A DNA stretch of 64,000 nucleotides, taken from contig NW_022985561.1 of assembly GCF_010093815.1 (NCBI RefSeq), positions 1,058,045 to 1,122,044 of the forward strand, in the 5' to 3' direction. Below, one piece after another: positions 10,778 through 22,704 of the stretch (position 1 is its first letter; every line of letters begins with the position of its first letter). The notes below the pieces were generated by a model, which ran no database searches, was not told the DNA's origin, and worked only from the letters and a program-made list of their open reading frames with translations. Made by a program: the position numbers and the translations under genes. Source of the DNA: Pseudovirgaria hyperparasitica. Taxonomy: Eukaryota > Ascomycota > Dothideomycetes > Acrospermales > Acrospermaceae.

Positions 10778-11639
10778 TTTTTAGATAGTCGTGCTCGTTC
10801 TTGATTTTTTTCCCGGTTGCTCCGATACTGATGCTGACACTCCTGTAGAATGAAGATGCCAGGAATGGTCGAGAAACAGCTATGCAAAGATGTGTTATAA
10901 CCGGGCAGTCAGATACAGAGTAACACATCAACTTGGATATGGCTGTGCGAACCCTGGGTCGTGGCAGTGCTGGGACAGGCTGCGAACAGAACACTATTGT
11001 TCTAACATTTCGTGCTTCCTTGTAGAAGAAAACCTCGATACGCAAGGCTTGAATTTGGGTAGGAAGATGAAACAACCACACGATCTTTAACTTGTGAGTT
11101 CATGCATCATAAACGCGTCAAAGAACTGCGTTATTGATTCTAAGATACGAGAACTCTCGAAACAAACATGCTAGTGTCACGTTGTGTAAGACTGCACGAT
11201 AGTACCCTGACAATAGTGAGAATATCAACGACCTCCTAGACACCGGACCTACCATGACCTGTGCCCACGCAAAGATTAACTCTTACGTAGCGCTAGGTCC
11301 AAGCACATATGACACTCAATGCTGGAGGTTGAGCAAGTCTGCCTGGCGAGGCTGTTTGGCTCTCGCAACTCACAAGGCTGACTGCGGCCGGTAGACTGTG
11401 GGGCTTCGGCTTGTGAGTATGACAGCTAAGCGTGCGCACGTGTTCGGTATGGTGAGATCTTACTCGATCACATATTCGGCTATGCGCCGATATTTCTCCA
11501 ACGGTCTTGTACTATTGAGTCTAGTGAACGGCGTTGGTTGAAAAGAGGAGGCAGTGGTTTCCCCGACTCTGGGTGATTAGAACCTGACTCCACTCTTGGC
11601 GTTTTTCGAGTTCGGGACTAACCCGTTCTAGAGTTTTGA
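10778..11639. other. Intergenic, upstream of RBR gene
   Basis: About 860 bases between the RBR start codon and the TA-rich relic. Short frames here resemble nothing known. The composition turns TA-rich from about 11600. Confidence 0.45.
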
Positions 11640-12230
11640 TTTCAACCTCTCTACCTCTATACGTGTTGATATTTTAGCATACCTATGTAGACTTACAGAG
11701 TATGATAAGGTAGTCAATTCTGTATACTTCTTAAGCTCTAAACTCTCGAGCTCAGTCGGTCCTTAAGAACGAAGAAGAAGTGAGTTTTTCTGAAAATCAA
11801 CTACGTTATTACCGTCCAATGCAGCCGTCGAAGGCGCTATATCGAATTCGTCGTTTTTCTAGAACCTACCGAGCTTAGCATTTTTCATTTAACGTGTATA
11901 TTATTTTTAAGCTCTAAACTCTCTAACCTAGTCTATAATGAGAGGACTTCTTTTCTTAAAGAAGAGAAAGGAGATAGTTTTCCTATAACCTAACGCGGTT
12001 CTCGTATAGGCCCTCTCCAAGAACTTCTAGGGAATTATTAAAGATTCTTCTCCATCTCTCTAAAGAGGCTTTATCGTGATAAAATAAATCCATAAAGGGA
12101 TAATAATATATCTAGTTATCTATCACATCTACTTTTAATACTCTTATATATTTAGACATAAGCGTAAAAGTAGAATAAGCTTAAGATAGGAAGAGGGGGA
12201 CACGTGTAACGAGTGCGTAGCTCGTCAGGC
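11640..12230. repeat. TA-rich repeat relic, RIP-like composition, family not identified
   Basis: About 600 bases unlike the flanks: rich in TA, poor in CG, with no long reading frame. A motif (AAGCTCTAAACTCTC) occurs twice, near 11740 and near 11910. This is the usual look of a repeat degraded by repeat-induced point mutation in Pezizomycotina. I cannot name the family or its true ends; it is a broken fossil. It separates the RBR gene from the kinase gene. Confidence 0.45.
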
Positions 12231-12342
12231 TCTATGAAAAACGACGCATATGCTAAACCTAGCCACGTAACTCTGCTTCACTCGCCTTCTGTGGGCTGTT
12301 CTTGGGTCTTCATTTCAAGACTACTTTTCTTCTCTGGCCATC

Positions 12343-13659
12343 TTACGCACCCTCAAACCATTTATGTGCCAATGCTTCGCGTGCCGTGATTCTCTTCTCC
12401 GGATCAAAGTTCGTCATAGCACAAATAAGATCCTTGAGTTCTTCATCGACGTCTCCCCAGAGGGAGAATGGTCTGCGCGGGTTGTCTTTGTTGAAACCAT
12501 CCCGAGTTACTTCAAAAACGGGAACCCAAGGATTGTCGCCAAGATGCTTTAGGAACCCACTCAGTCCGTCCGCATCTGCAAAGTACGAAATTTGGCGTTC
12601 GATTACCACGGCCAAACGCTCCACACCCTCGTCCAGCTCCTCTTCCCCAACGGCAAAGATAACGCGTTTATGCACCGCGTAAATGCACTACATAATAGAA
12701 GAAGTGAGCAGCAATCTCAAGATCCAAGATCCTGTAATGCAGAAACTTACAACAAGGGCGAAAGAGAAAATGTCAGACGGCTTATCCACCGGTCCTCGGG
12801 CGTGTGCTTCGGGACTCCTCCACATCCAGTTACCTGCCTGTTTTCCTACCATATGTGTACCGGGGGGGATTTGTGCGGCATCCTCAAGATCCCCAAGCTG
12901 GACTTGCTCGATAACTATTCCGCCCTGATGCTCTTTCCAATCGATAAGAATATTGTCCGGCTTAATATCTGTCTAAAATAAGTCACTGTTCACCACAGAA
13001 GAATAGAAGCTACCCGTATGGATAATATCATGGTCGTGCAGTTCGGCGAGTCCACGAAGTGCATCTTTTAGGATCCGTTTTGTCACTGTAAGGGGCAAGT
13101 CCTTTTGAACGAGGCGGAGAAGATGATCGGCGAAGTACTGGAAAATGAACATGGACTTCTCGGGGATAGTGTCCTTGACAAGGCGGACATAATTAGTGCT
13201 ACCCCGTAGCTTATTGTTTATGTCTTGAAGGTCATCAAAATTGACCTCGTGAACATACTTCAGTATGAAATTTTGGTTGCTGGCACTGAGGAAACAGTAA
13301 GCTGGTAAACCAAAGCGAGGCGTGATTAGGTTCACTTGCGTAGCGAGATAAACCCGGCGTAATGGAAATGTTTCTTCCTGAAGCACCCGTTCGATGCTGT
13401 AATGACAACCCGACTGGCCAATATACACCTGAGAGTCTACCTGGGCAGATGATGTTGACCTTGTATTGCGATGAATCGGCCAGACAATGGCTGGGGTTCT
13501 TGGTAAAGCGAGCGTGCGGTTAATGAGTCGTAGTGTGGCGAGGTTAGAATATATCCAACTTCTGCAAGAGCGAATGGCCAGGGGAGAAAGAGAGCGTAGT
13601 GATAGCATTAGAGGCGATGACGTTAGAGAAGGCCGTAACATAGATACTATTGATGTCAC
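12343..13659 (-). CDS. Fungal protein kinase with DLE instead of DFG
   Basis: A 402-residue kinase; exons in coding order are 13659-13014, 12968-12751 and 12687-12343. The first acceptor must be the inner ACAG to give a continuous HTDIKPDN. Visible kinase parts: hydrophobic strand with lysine (FILKYV), the catalytic loop HTDIKPDNILID (catalytic Asp about 216, HRD changed to HTD), QLGDLEDA in place of the DFG segment (about 241-246), WMWRSPEA as the APE-like segment, KPSDIFSFALV for helix F, and NFDPEKRITAREALAHKWF at the C-lobe end. No good glycine-rich loop is visible in the first 120 residues, which are Ser/Arg/Leu-rich. The HTD/DLE combination occurs in fungal kinase-like proteins, so whether it is active is open. 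Two CACGTG boxes lie just upstream. Confidence 0.82.
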
Positions 13660-14758
13660 ATTTTCGTCTGAGACAAGTGCGCGTCACGTGGTCACGTGTA
13701 GCTTAAGTCGCGTATATAAGTAATGTGCTCCGCCTTCGCAGTGTTAGCTACATGATTCGACCCTCATTTTGTAGTAGTACAGTACGTAGAACCTGGACCT
13801 TACACATCACTTTGTAAATACACAATCGTTAACGATGGTTCGAGATAATTATGTGAACCTAATCAATCGGATGCCACGGGACATGGTCTCGTACGTGGAA
13901 TGCATAAGAGATGGATCACAAAGAGAGATAAAATCTCCACTATAGGAGTCATCATATATCACATCTGTCCATAGTCGACAGAATTCCAACCACGCGCCTA
14001 TATACAATAACGCACCTCCCCTCGTTTCAGCCATTATGATCTCCGCCGGGCGCGCCACGGCTCTACAAGCATAGAGGCGACGATTCACACTATGGTCTTC
14101 TAGTCTTAGCGGCATCAAAGTATACCAATAATGCGCCATTATCGATTGCATCTTTTTCTACAATTTAGTACTACTGTTAATTGGAGACTAATCTGCGGAA
14201 GGGTCTCGTTGCAACTTCTGTCAGTATTACTACTGGCTAGATCTAACCCACTACAGTTGCACAGCATACCAGGATTGCTATAGCGAGTCTGCAGCCTAAA
14301 CGCTTATGCCCACCCTGGACTGGCAGATCTAAGCGATAGTGGTTGCTCAGCGACGGTAAGCAAGCGGTTCGAGTGAGGAACCAAAACATACTACGCAACC
14401 TGGAAATCGTATGTTTAGACTATTGTGAGCTGTAATCGAAGTAGCTTCGAAGTCCTTGTAGGGATTCTAATTGACACCAGTCTTCTCCGTATCTATGTAA
14501 GACTTTCGAGTAGGTCTTAAGCACTCGTGAACTGGCGGATATCAGTCATCTTGGAATTGGACAGCCTCTAACCTATACTAGCGATGTCGTCGCCGAGACA
14601 AAGACGAACAGAATTAGGGCCGTTTGGATTACTTTTCTCGAGTAGGAGCTTTTGTCGACATATGAGCAGCAATATTCACATGGGTGAACATTGGAAAAAG
14701 GCTAGACGGATTACAGATCATCCAGTCAACATTATTCTGCTCTGAGATCCGGACTTGT
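13660..14758. other. Intergenic between FAD oxidase 3' end and kinase promoter
   Basis: About 1.1 kb. Close to the kinase start it holds a tandem E-box pair and a TATATAAG stretch. The rest has only short frames without family similarity. Confidence 0.5.
13685..13698. promoter_or_regulatory. Tandem CACGTG E-box pair
   Basis: CACGTG occurs at 13685-13690 and again at 13693-13698, two bases apart and 26-39 bases upstream of the kinase ATG. CACGTG is the known core site for fungal bHLH regulators (Pho4/Cbf1/SREBP types). A TATATAAG follows at 13713-13720. The close pairing is visible in the sequence; regulation of the kinase is inference. Confidence 0.45.
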
Positions 14759-16241
14759 TCACTGGATTGGGAACCAGTGTCCAAACCGGTTCTGCGGATC
14801 AAACTGCTTCTTGAGCTCTCTAAGACGAGGCAAATTTGTACTATACACAATCTCATTCGATTCATCGCCATGCGCGAAGTTTGAATACCTATAAATTGAT
14901 TAGGCGTATTCCATCTGACCACAGCAAGGAAGAACTTACACCTTTGGCATCTCATAGCCGTCGTTCTCTCTGAGAATCTGTCGAACCCTCTTGCCAAAAG
15001 CTTCGGCCTGCGCATCCAGTGCCTCATCTTCATACGTACCCATAACTATAGTACTAAACTCCATATCGCGATGCGCATATGCCGTACTATCGACTGGGAA
15101 ACTTTGTGCTTTGCTTAAATGGTAACGCTCCAGGAGGACTGCTGATAGACTCGCTCCAGGAAGCTGTTGGAATTTGACAAACTCATTCCAGATAGCACGC
15201 CACGTACTTGGGATCATTCTATGGTGGCCAGCACTGTAGACAGGCTTTCGAGGCCCGCGAGCACAAAATGGGTCTCCTCCAGCGTTCCACTCATTGTACT
15301 CTTTCACAGAGTGCTGATCGAACAACGGTCCTATGTCGTACAGTGCCTTGAAGAAATCATGGCCCTGTTCTTCGTTGCCATGAAGATAGAAGGGCACGAT
15401 AAGGACGATTGGGGTGTGCTGTTCGTCCTGCGAAGAGGCCAGGTACATAAACACATTGGTATCAGGTGTGAGTTGGAGCTTATCGATGGCTTCTACCACT
15501 TGCTCAAGTTTGTCTGGGTGGAACCCGACCAGGGCAGACCACGCTTTGTTTTCCTTGGGTGTGACTGCAAACGCTTTGACAGTAGCCGAAGTGACGATAC
15601 CGAAGTTCGGGCCTGCACCACGCATTGCCCAGAAAAGATCCGGCTCACTTGTCATGGAAACAGTTTTGAGTATACTTTCGGCAGTAACCACACGCAGCGA
15701 GACAACGTTGTCCATGCCAAAACTGTGATGACCCATGAGGTATCCATACCCGCCTCCGAGGTAGGCCCCTATTGTACCAACACAATTACAATTGCCGGTT
15801 ACGACTTGGACACCGTTGGCATACGCAGCTTCGATGGTATTCTTGACAGTTGAGCCGCCACCGATAGTAGCCAATGTTTTGTCTTCATTCACAGTGAAAT
15901 GATCCAATCCAGCGAGATTTATGATGACTCCCTCATCATCAAGACCAAAAGAAGAGCTCCAGCCGTTTGCACCATTCTGCGCGAGAAAAGGAATGGCTTT
16001 GGAATTACAGAACCGTACCTACGCAGTGTCAACCGTATGCCTAGGGCGTTGAATGTGGAGTGCGCACTGTCGTCTCTACATCCTCTTCACAGCCAGCATT
16101 TACAACAATCTTCGCTCTCGGTTGCTTGTATGTGCTCCATCTTAGAGGAGCGTCGGAGCCGGGTGATGCAGTGCTTTGGTCAGTAAGCTGTCTTGAAAGC
16201 TCGACCATATGATGTTGGACGTCGGACTCTGACGCAGACAT
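14759..16241 (-). CDS. FAD-linked oxidase, PCMH/BBE type
   Basis: A 460-residue flavoprotein; exons in coding order are 16241-16068, 16018-14940 and 14888-14759. The FAD-binding PCMH domain includes AQNGANGWSS, GGGSTV, GNCNCVGTIGAYLGGGYGYL and DLFWAMRGAGPNFGIVT. The C-terminal BBE segment comes from the last exon (YSNFAHGDE ... LRELKKQFDPQNRF). In berberine-bridge enzymes a GGH histidine carries the covalent FAD bond. Here the equivalent stretch reads NGANGW, as in a fungal subgroup, so 8-alpha-histidyl flavinylation is unlikely; the cysteine segment (CNC) is kept. No signal peptide is evident. The substrate is unknown, and neighbours do not point to a pathway. Confidence 0.87.
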
Positions 16242-18745
16242 TCTTGACGATAAGGTCTTACGTATTGACAGCGTAGATAGAATTGGAAGAACGTAATAAT
16301 GGTGGGAAGTAGCAGGGTTATATACCGTGTGCACCTCGCAAGCTTATGCAACATACCAACAATTCGAACAGGGTCTGTGCGAGGCCGTGTGTTGTATGCT
16401 GACTGAAAGACTTAAGCAGCGGAGGCTTTAGGCAACCCACGAAGATCTAAGGGCTCTGCAGGTGTATTTTGGTGACGCCCCGAGCCATGGCAAGGAACTT
16501 ACGAATACCTAACGATTCTTGGTCCTGTCAATTCAATCAAGGCTTAGATGGCGTGCAACGAGATCACACACTGATCTCCACGTTCAATATCTCGGAAGCA
16601 TGATGATAGTGACAGCTCCCATTGCCTCTGTGCTATCCCACAAGACTCGCTGGTCTTACAAAGCTTATAGAATCCGTTCCTGCTCGAAAGCATTAGACGT
16701 CAGACTCCTGTAGTGTCTTTAGTAACATCCAAGATGGTCTAATAATAGTGCTTGATATCCTGCAAACCAACACTGACATCAAAAGTAGGGCGACTGACAA
16801 GTGCTTATGGAATCTCGATGGGCGAAGTGCGTGAGACGGGTAATTAGATAGGAGACGATCATTACGTCGGGTCCACATTTAAGAAGGCTCCGAATCTATG
16901 GATGAATTTGCTGCTCCGAATAAACTCAAAAACTCAAAAGGGAGCTCACGGACCTGTCAGCACAAAACGCACAAGGTAATTAATTATCATGCGCTATCAC
17001 TCAAAAACAGAGATGGCGTCCCTACGACGAGTTGTGGCATGTTTGACCACGGGGCAAGTCCATCCCCAAAAGTCACAGAGTAGCCGTGCTTCTTTTATCG
17101 GACAGAATGTGCTTATGCTTGGGGTACGGAGATGGGGCTTCGCAAATTCATGCATCGACTCAGAGCTCTCGTGTGTCCCTGAGTCAGACAATATTAGTTA
17201 CGAGCGTCTAGATCACTCTCCACGCATCCCGCTGCAAAGTACCGAATCTCTGTGGCTGTACAGGAAAATTAGCACACATGTTGTAGGTCACCTGCGGATT
17301 CGCACGAGGCAGAATGACCTGTGTGTGAGTACAGTTTGTAGTATTCTGAAAGCATGAAGTTCTTGATCACCATGCCGCTCGTTTCTCCGTCCTGAAGCAC
17401 GACAAGGACCAGGCACGAATACGGACACGATTTTACTCAGTCTAGTGGGTCTTGCGCTGTCGACCCATAGCCAGGAAATGAATTCACGCGGGGTAGAGTA
17501 CCGAACCCGAACGACAAAGTATCCAGGAAACTTTCGGGAACAGACCCGAAGTCCATGTCTCAACAACAATTCAGTTGTACCGTGCCAAAATCGTCTCCGT
17601 CATGAATTTGGACAGACAGCGTCTAGCCCACATCACTTGCGAAGGTCGCTGTTATTCCTCAGTTTGCTATCTGAACACTTCCACTATTCCAATATCACTG
17701 AGCGTATGGGCACTGCATTGGGCTAAATTTAGAGATCATCAGCCTTGCTACCAGGGCTGCGTCGATCTGCTCATAACCGGGCCGTGATTTGGTCGTGATT
17801 TGTGACCTGGTAGCGCAGGGACATGCCCGGAGACAATAATGGGGCGCGGCGCGCGACTGCCAGTGAAAAACTTGTGGCTTAGTCACTGTGCCACGCTTCC
17901 CAACCATTTCATTTTCGCATTGAATCCTGCGTGTTCATCACAGTATTAAGGACTCTGCTCGTGTATTAAATGGAATCAATGGCATCTGGCGGGCTCATGC
18001 CATCGTACCGGAACAGAATCGTGCAGTGCACCAAAAATTGTGGAACGCATCCGCGCTTTATCTACCGCCCGGAAATGCGGACCAACGAGTCCTTATGTCA
18101 TAGATGATCTCCCCAACAGCACTACTTAGATATTCAACAGATCGGACACCAGGTTCATATTGTGTTGGCAGGCATTCGACTTTTTTGCGCAACGCAAATG
18201 AATATATCTAGAGACTAGTGGGTCGCATATGATGGTAATTCACACTATGCGCATAAGCATCACCATACCCTTGCAAGCAAATGGATATACCACGTGTACA
18301 CAAACCTTAACAACTGCCGACAATTGCAGCCCGTATAGACTAGGCACATCGTTTCTTCTCGAGTGCCCTCAAATATTCTGATTGGCCAATCTCGTCCAAT
18401 AGCGGCAAGTCCATCCACACCACATCATTCTAAGAACGGTCGATCCCAAATCCCAGTCCCATATCCCCACTATTCCACTCTCTAGTATGATCTGCAACAG
18501 GGACGTTATACTAAATCCTGCAGAGCACAACGTGGGTAGCCAACCACGTCGCGCCGGCATGGGCACTCCGAAGACTCCAGCCGTTTGCAAACTCGTAGCT
18601 TTGTGTGCGATGATGTGAATCGTCTGGAAGCAAGGCCCCTGAAGGATACTAAGTGGGGGAGCAGAGTTTCATTGAAATATATACAAGGCTTGTACGAAGT
18701 TCGAAGTCCCTGCCACCGATTATCATCTTGTAAACAATCTGGCCG
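16242..18745. other. Long intergenic region between divergent genes
   Basis: About 2.5 kb between the FAD oxidase start and the rhodopsin-domain gene start. Frames up to about 120 codons exist on both strands, but none shows a family motif or a believable exon chain. No tRNA, tandem repeat or transposon ends were recognised. Confidence 0.5.
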
Positions 18746-19918
18746 TTGCCCAGCATGATAGGCATCAAGAATCGCGGTGTTATGATGGTCGCCATCTTCT
18801 GGGTTGAAGTCGCCATCTGCTATGTCTTTGCAGCGTTGAGGTATTACACTCGAGCAAGAATTGTGCGGAAGGCGGGTGTTGACGACTGGCTTGTTATTGT
18901 ATCGTGTGTATGTTGTTCCGTCCGTCCAAGTGCTCGAAGCCACTGACAAGGCGTAGCTTCTCTTTACTATCTACGCGACCCTGATCACTCTATGTTGCCA
19001 ACATGGCATGGGTCAGCACCTTCTTCATGTGCCGCCTGAAAATTACCTGCCATTCGCTAAATATCATTTCTTTGCCCTGGACATAATTGCGATTACTGCA
19101 ATCGCTACTAAAGCTGCCGTTGCGGCTTTCCTCCTTCGACTTGTTCCTTCGACTGTTGCGACATGGGAGAGGATCTTTTTATGGACGTGTATCGCGACTA
19201 TGGCGATCGTGAGCACTATGTCAGTCCTAGCTGCTCTACTCAGATGTACTCCGATTGAACTGGCATGGGATCCATTACAAAGACACCCGTGTCGGTTCGA
19301 TATTAGACATTTTGTCAAATTGGCAGGTGCATGGACGACGATCGAGGACTTCGTTCTGGCGATCTTTCCGTGGCTTGTGCTTTGGAATATGCAAATGCGC
19401 CGTAAAGAACGACTGCTTGTTGCTATAGGCCTCTCTTTAGGCGGATTGTGAGTACTTACCTCTACTCTTGAGCTTCTAGACTAAGACGCATATAGGGGTG
19501 GCATCTGCAATATCTTCCGGGCTGTTCACATAGACGATCTGTCCGACTCGCCAGATAAGACTTGTAAGTAGGCTCTTCGTCGTCATTGAGTCTCTTCTGA
19601 CAAAATCTAGACGACATGCTCCAACTCGACCTCTGGTCGGCTACAGAGATCACCTTCTCCGTTGTCTGCTGCACGATTCCCGTCCTCAGACCTTTATACA
19701 TGCGCGTCCTCGGCCAACTATCCGAGTCCAATCCCTCCGACGATTTCATTCCTTGCGCAGGCCAACGCGCAGATCACCAGCAAAAAGGCTTCTCGACTCT
19801 AAATGACGACCCTGCCACACGCTTGGATGAAGAAGCGAGCATCACTATCGCGCGCACACATGAGACGACTAATTCCATAAGCAAAGATGTTGAGCGTGAC
19901 GTAGAGGCTAAAGGATGA
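18746..19918 (+). CDS. Rhodopsin/PTH11-like seven-helix membrane protein
   Basis: A 342-residue integral membrane protein of the fungal rhodopsin-domain (SAT4/PTH11-like) family, exons 18746-18907, 18957-19447, 19496-19563 and 19611-19918. All introns are 47-49 bp. Family landmarks are ALRYYTRARI, GVDDWLVIVS, CCQHGMGQHL, LDIIAITAIATKAAVAAFLLRL, ALLRCTPIELAWDP, and DLWSATEITFSVVCCTIPVLRPLY at the last helix. About seven hydrophobic segments are visible; the extracellular CFEM domain found in some PTH11 receptors is absent. The cytosolic tail is polar and charged. Likely plasma-membrane sensor or receptor-like; the ligand is unknown. A second Met at 18755 is an equally good start. Confidence 0.87.
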
Positions 19919-21236
19919 AATATCAAATTCCAAGATCGGGATGAGAACTTCGGATAGGTTCCCAGGATCGGGGCGGCTTTCCGGGCCTAAGGGCCCCACC
20001 ACCCCACATATGTTACACATCTAGACAGGTTATCCATGTCGCGACACATCGCTCAACAAAGCATATACCGGTGCTGTGGGACACTAGACAATAGTCGAAG
20101 CCAAATTCTACATCGTTCCGTCGACGACGATGATACCAAGTTCGCCATATTCGATCCTCCACTATTATACCGTCGTCTTCAATACTTCACGCGACGCTAT
20201 ACACTTAGTCGTTGTATACGAGGCATTGCCGCATTAGCACTACACGACTGAGTGACATGATGGATTGTCAGTCATGTTTCCAGGATGGCTATGCTATAAT
20301 CCGGTACGGGAAATTTTCGCCTTGGCCTGGTGATATTTCAGAAGATCCTGTGGAGAGCACGCTTGGACTCGATGGCCAAGTTAGAGACATTAGGATCATC
20401 GCTCCTTTGGTCACGTCTTTGTCGTCCCTGTTGGCTTGGCATACAAAACGTTAGCCAGCACGCCTGCAGAATTTCAATGTTGATATTTGGATATACCAGA
20501 TGGGTTGCGAGCTATACTCCAGCGGGAGCAATGCCGCAGCTTGAGCTGCTCGAATTTGTCATATCAGTCGTATATTCATCGGATCGTTTTTGGGATTTTA
20601 CAAAACGAGATAACCAAAACTTGAGTGGAAGAAGACCTACGTGAAAAAGCCGGAGAATTATCTGGTGTCCAGCGTCAAGAACAAAGACTTAATGGTACAG
20701 TGGTAGGTGTAATTGCATGACAATTGTCGGAGGATAGAGCATGTACCGTCTAGAATACGGGGACATCGATGTACTCTAAAGTCTATATGAGACCTTTCTT
20801 ATCTATCGCGCGATTATACGGACATACGAACTCCACTGCCATGTCGTTTTCTTGCTCATAGAAGGATTTTCTGGGTGGACAAAGACACCAATGAGGCGAT
20901 ATCATGATGACCATAGATATAAGCTGACTGTATATGTCTCATCCTGCGTATAGCACCATACCTGGCTGATGCGTGCTCTGCCTGAACAGCACAATGACGT
21001 CATCAGACCTTGGTACATTGCTTATATTCTCATCTTATTCTCCAAGGTATCAACCTTTGTGGTGCCCTTAAGCACTCTCTGCTCTACAAAGCTTAACCCA
21101 GAAGCCTCCCCGATCTTAATTATTATAGCCGTTTCTTTCGATTAATTGACTATATACGCAAACAAATCCAACTGAATCGTAGACTGCAAAGTAGACTGCA
21201 CAGTAGCACAATAGACTAAACAACCAGTAAGGAAGA
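19919..21236. other. Intergenic upstream of SDR gene
   Basis: About 1.3 kb. Open frames of up to about 100 codons around 20030-20640 show no family similarity. A short purine/CTG-like direct repeat (GTAGACTGCA) sits near 21178-21200, just before the SDR start. No repeats or RNA genes were recognised. Confidence 0.5.
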
Positions 21237-22084
21237 ATGGCGGAAGACTTCCAAAGACTGAGAAACAAAACTTTTCAATCCTTAGAAGGCAAAAATGCCA
21301 TCGTCACCGGTGCCTCGCGTGGCATTGGCAAGGGCATCGCATACGATCTCGCATCAAGGGGCGCCAAGGTGAACAACCACTGCAAAAGTCCCTCCACCAT
21401 CGTCTGAACGATCCTTGATACTTGGCACAGGTCCTCGTAACATACAACTCCGAAAGCAGCGCCTCGAAAGTCGAGCGATTTGCCACGGAAATCGGACCTC
21501 AGATTGACTCTGTCCAAGCCAATCTCTCCGACCACAAAGGCCCCGAAAAGGTCGTTGAAGCAGCTACAAATTTCTTTGGGGAAAAGTCTATCGACATCCT
21601 CGTCAACAACGCCGCATTCCTCAACAATGGTGCACTTGGTGAAATTACCCGCGATGACTATGATGCCGTATTCAATGTCAATGTCGCAGGTACACTCTTT
21701 CTCACACAGGCTATCAGACCACATCTCCGTCCCGCGGCACGCATTATTAACATCTCGTCCGTTGGCGCACGTATGGCGAATGTGGGTATGTCGCTTTACA
21801 CCGCGAGTAAAGCGGCGCTGAATGGACTGACGCGCGTATGGGCCTCAGAGCTGGGTCACGATGGGACGACGGTGAATGCAGTGTGTCCAGGGCCTGTGCA
21901 GTCTGATATGCTAGACCTGGTGCCTGCGGAGATCAAGGAGTTGCAACGGAAAGAGACGCCCGTGGAGCAGCGGTTTGGAGAGGATAGGGATATTGCTGGT
22001 GTTGTTAGTTGGTTGGCGGAGGAAAGAAGTCGGTGGGTGACGGGCCAGGTTATCAGTGCGAGTGGTGGGTATGCGAAGTACTAG
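21237..22084 (+). CDS. Short-chain dehydrogenase/reductase
   Basis: A 261-residue classical SDR with exons 21237-21368 and 21431-22084. The NAD(P)-binding TGASRGIGKG is in exon 1, followed after the intron by VLVTYN at the second strand. NNAAFLNNG, INISSVGAR and SLYTASKAALNG give the Asn-Ser-Tyr-Lys catalytic set (Tyr about 167, Lys about 171), and NAVCPGPVQSDML follows. The end (RWVTGQVISASGGYAKY) is normal for 3-oxoacyl reductase-like SDRs. Soluble, cytosolic. The substrate cannot be told from sequence. The neighbouring genes are not obviously part of one pathway. Confidence 0.92.
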
Positions 22085-22704
22085 ACTAAGTGGTGTTGAA
22101 ATTAGTTGTCAAATTCGTCATAGCCAGTCCATGAGTCACAGCTTCATAAGACTTATGGGTCATCAGTCTGTTAGAGAGAATCCATTTGTTAACCAATCAT
22201 AGGATATATTAGTCGTCTACTTTGTTCGATCGCTAGCCCTGACCTGCCGGGGTCCTATCCCAACATATGCACTCGACCGGTCGGCGTATCAGGAGGCTAG
22301 GACTGCGTACATATCGTCTGAGACTGAAACGTTGTGACCTAACTCCTGCTGTAGATCCTTGTGATTCATGGACTAGCAGATCAATCACTGTGAGCTGATG
22401 AATAGTCCTCAGTGTCAGAATGTTCACTTTTATGTTGACATGTCAGCTTTATAGCGCAGCTTAATTGCTAGATAGCACTACTTGATAAAGCATTGTACCT
22501 TTCTAAGTTGGATACCTAACTGTTCGCCTGGTGTCATCTATAATATACCTGTGACCTTCTCTTAGAACATACGAAGTCACGAAGAACAGTCAGACCCATT
22601 ATGTACACGACAGGTACACCCGTGTATTACGCAGATCAAACAGCCGCGTCGACATATACTACGGTTAATGCACTCCGCGAGTTATGTCTGTCTATATAAC
22701 GAAC
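22085..22704. other. Intergenic between convergent SDR and HET gene 2
   Basis: About 620 bases containing two 3' flanks. Nothing else was recognised. Confidence 0.5.

Noticed and set aside
13849-14151. 100-codon frame on the - strand upstream of the kinase
   Set aside because: No recognisable motif and no neighbouring exons with continuing frame.
14370-14390. GGTTCGAG resembling a tRNA B-box
   Set aside because: No matching A-box at the right distance and no cloverleaf stems.
16989-17357. 122-codon open frame in the long gap
   Set aside because: Composition and sequence show no conserved block; overlapping frames on the other strand are equally long.
14759-22084. FAD oxidase, membrane protein and SDR as a secondary-metabolite cluster
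   Set aside because: No backbone synthase is present, gaps are long, and nothing indicates a joint pathway.
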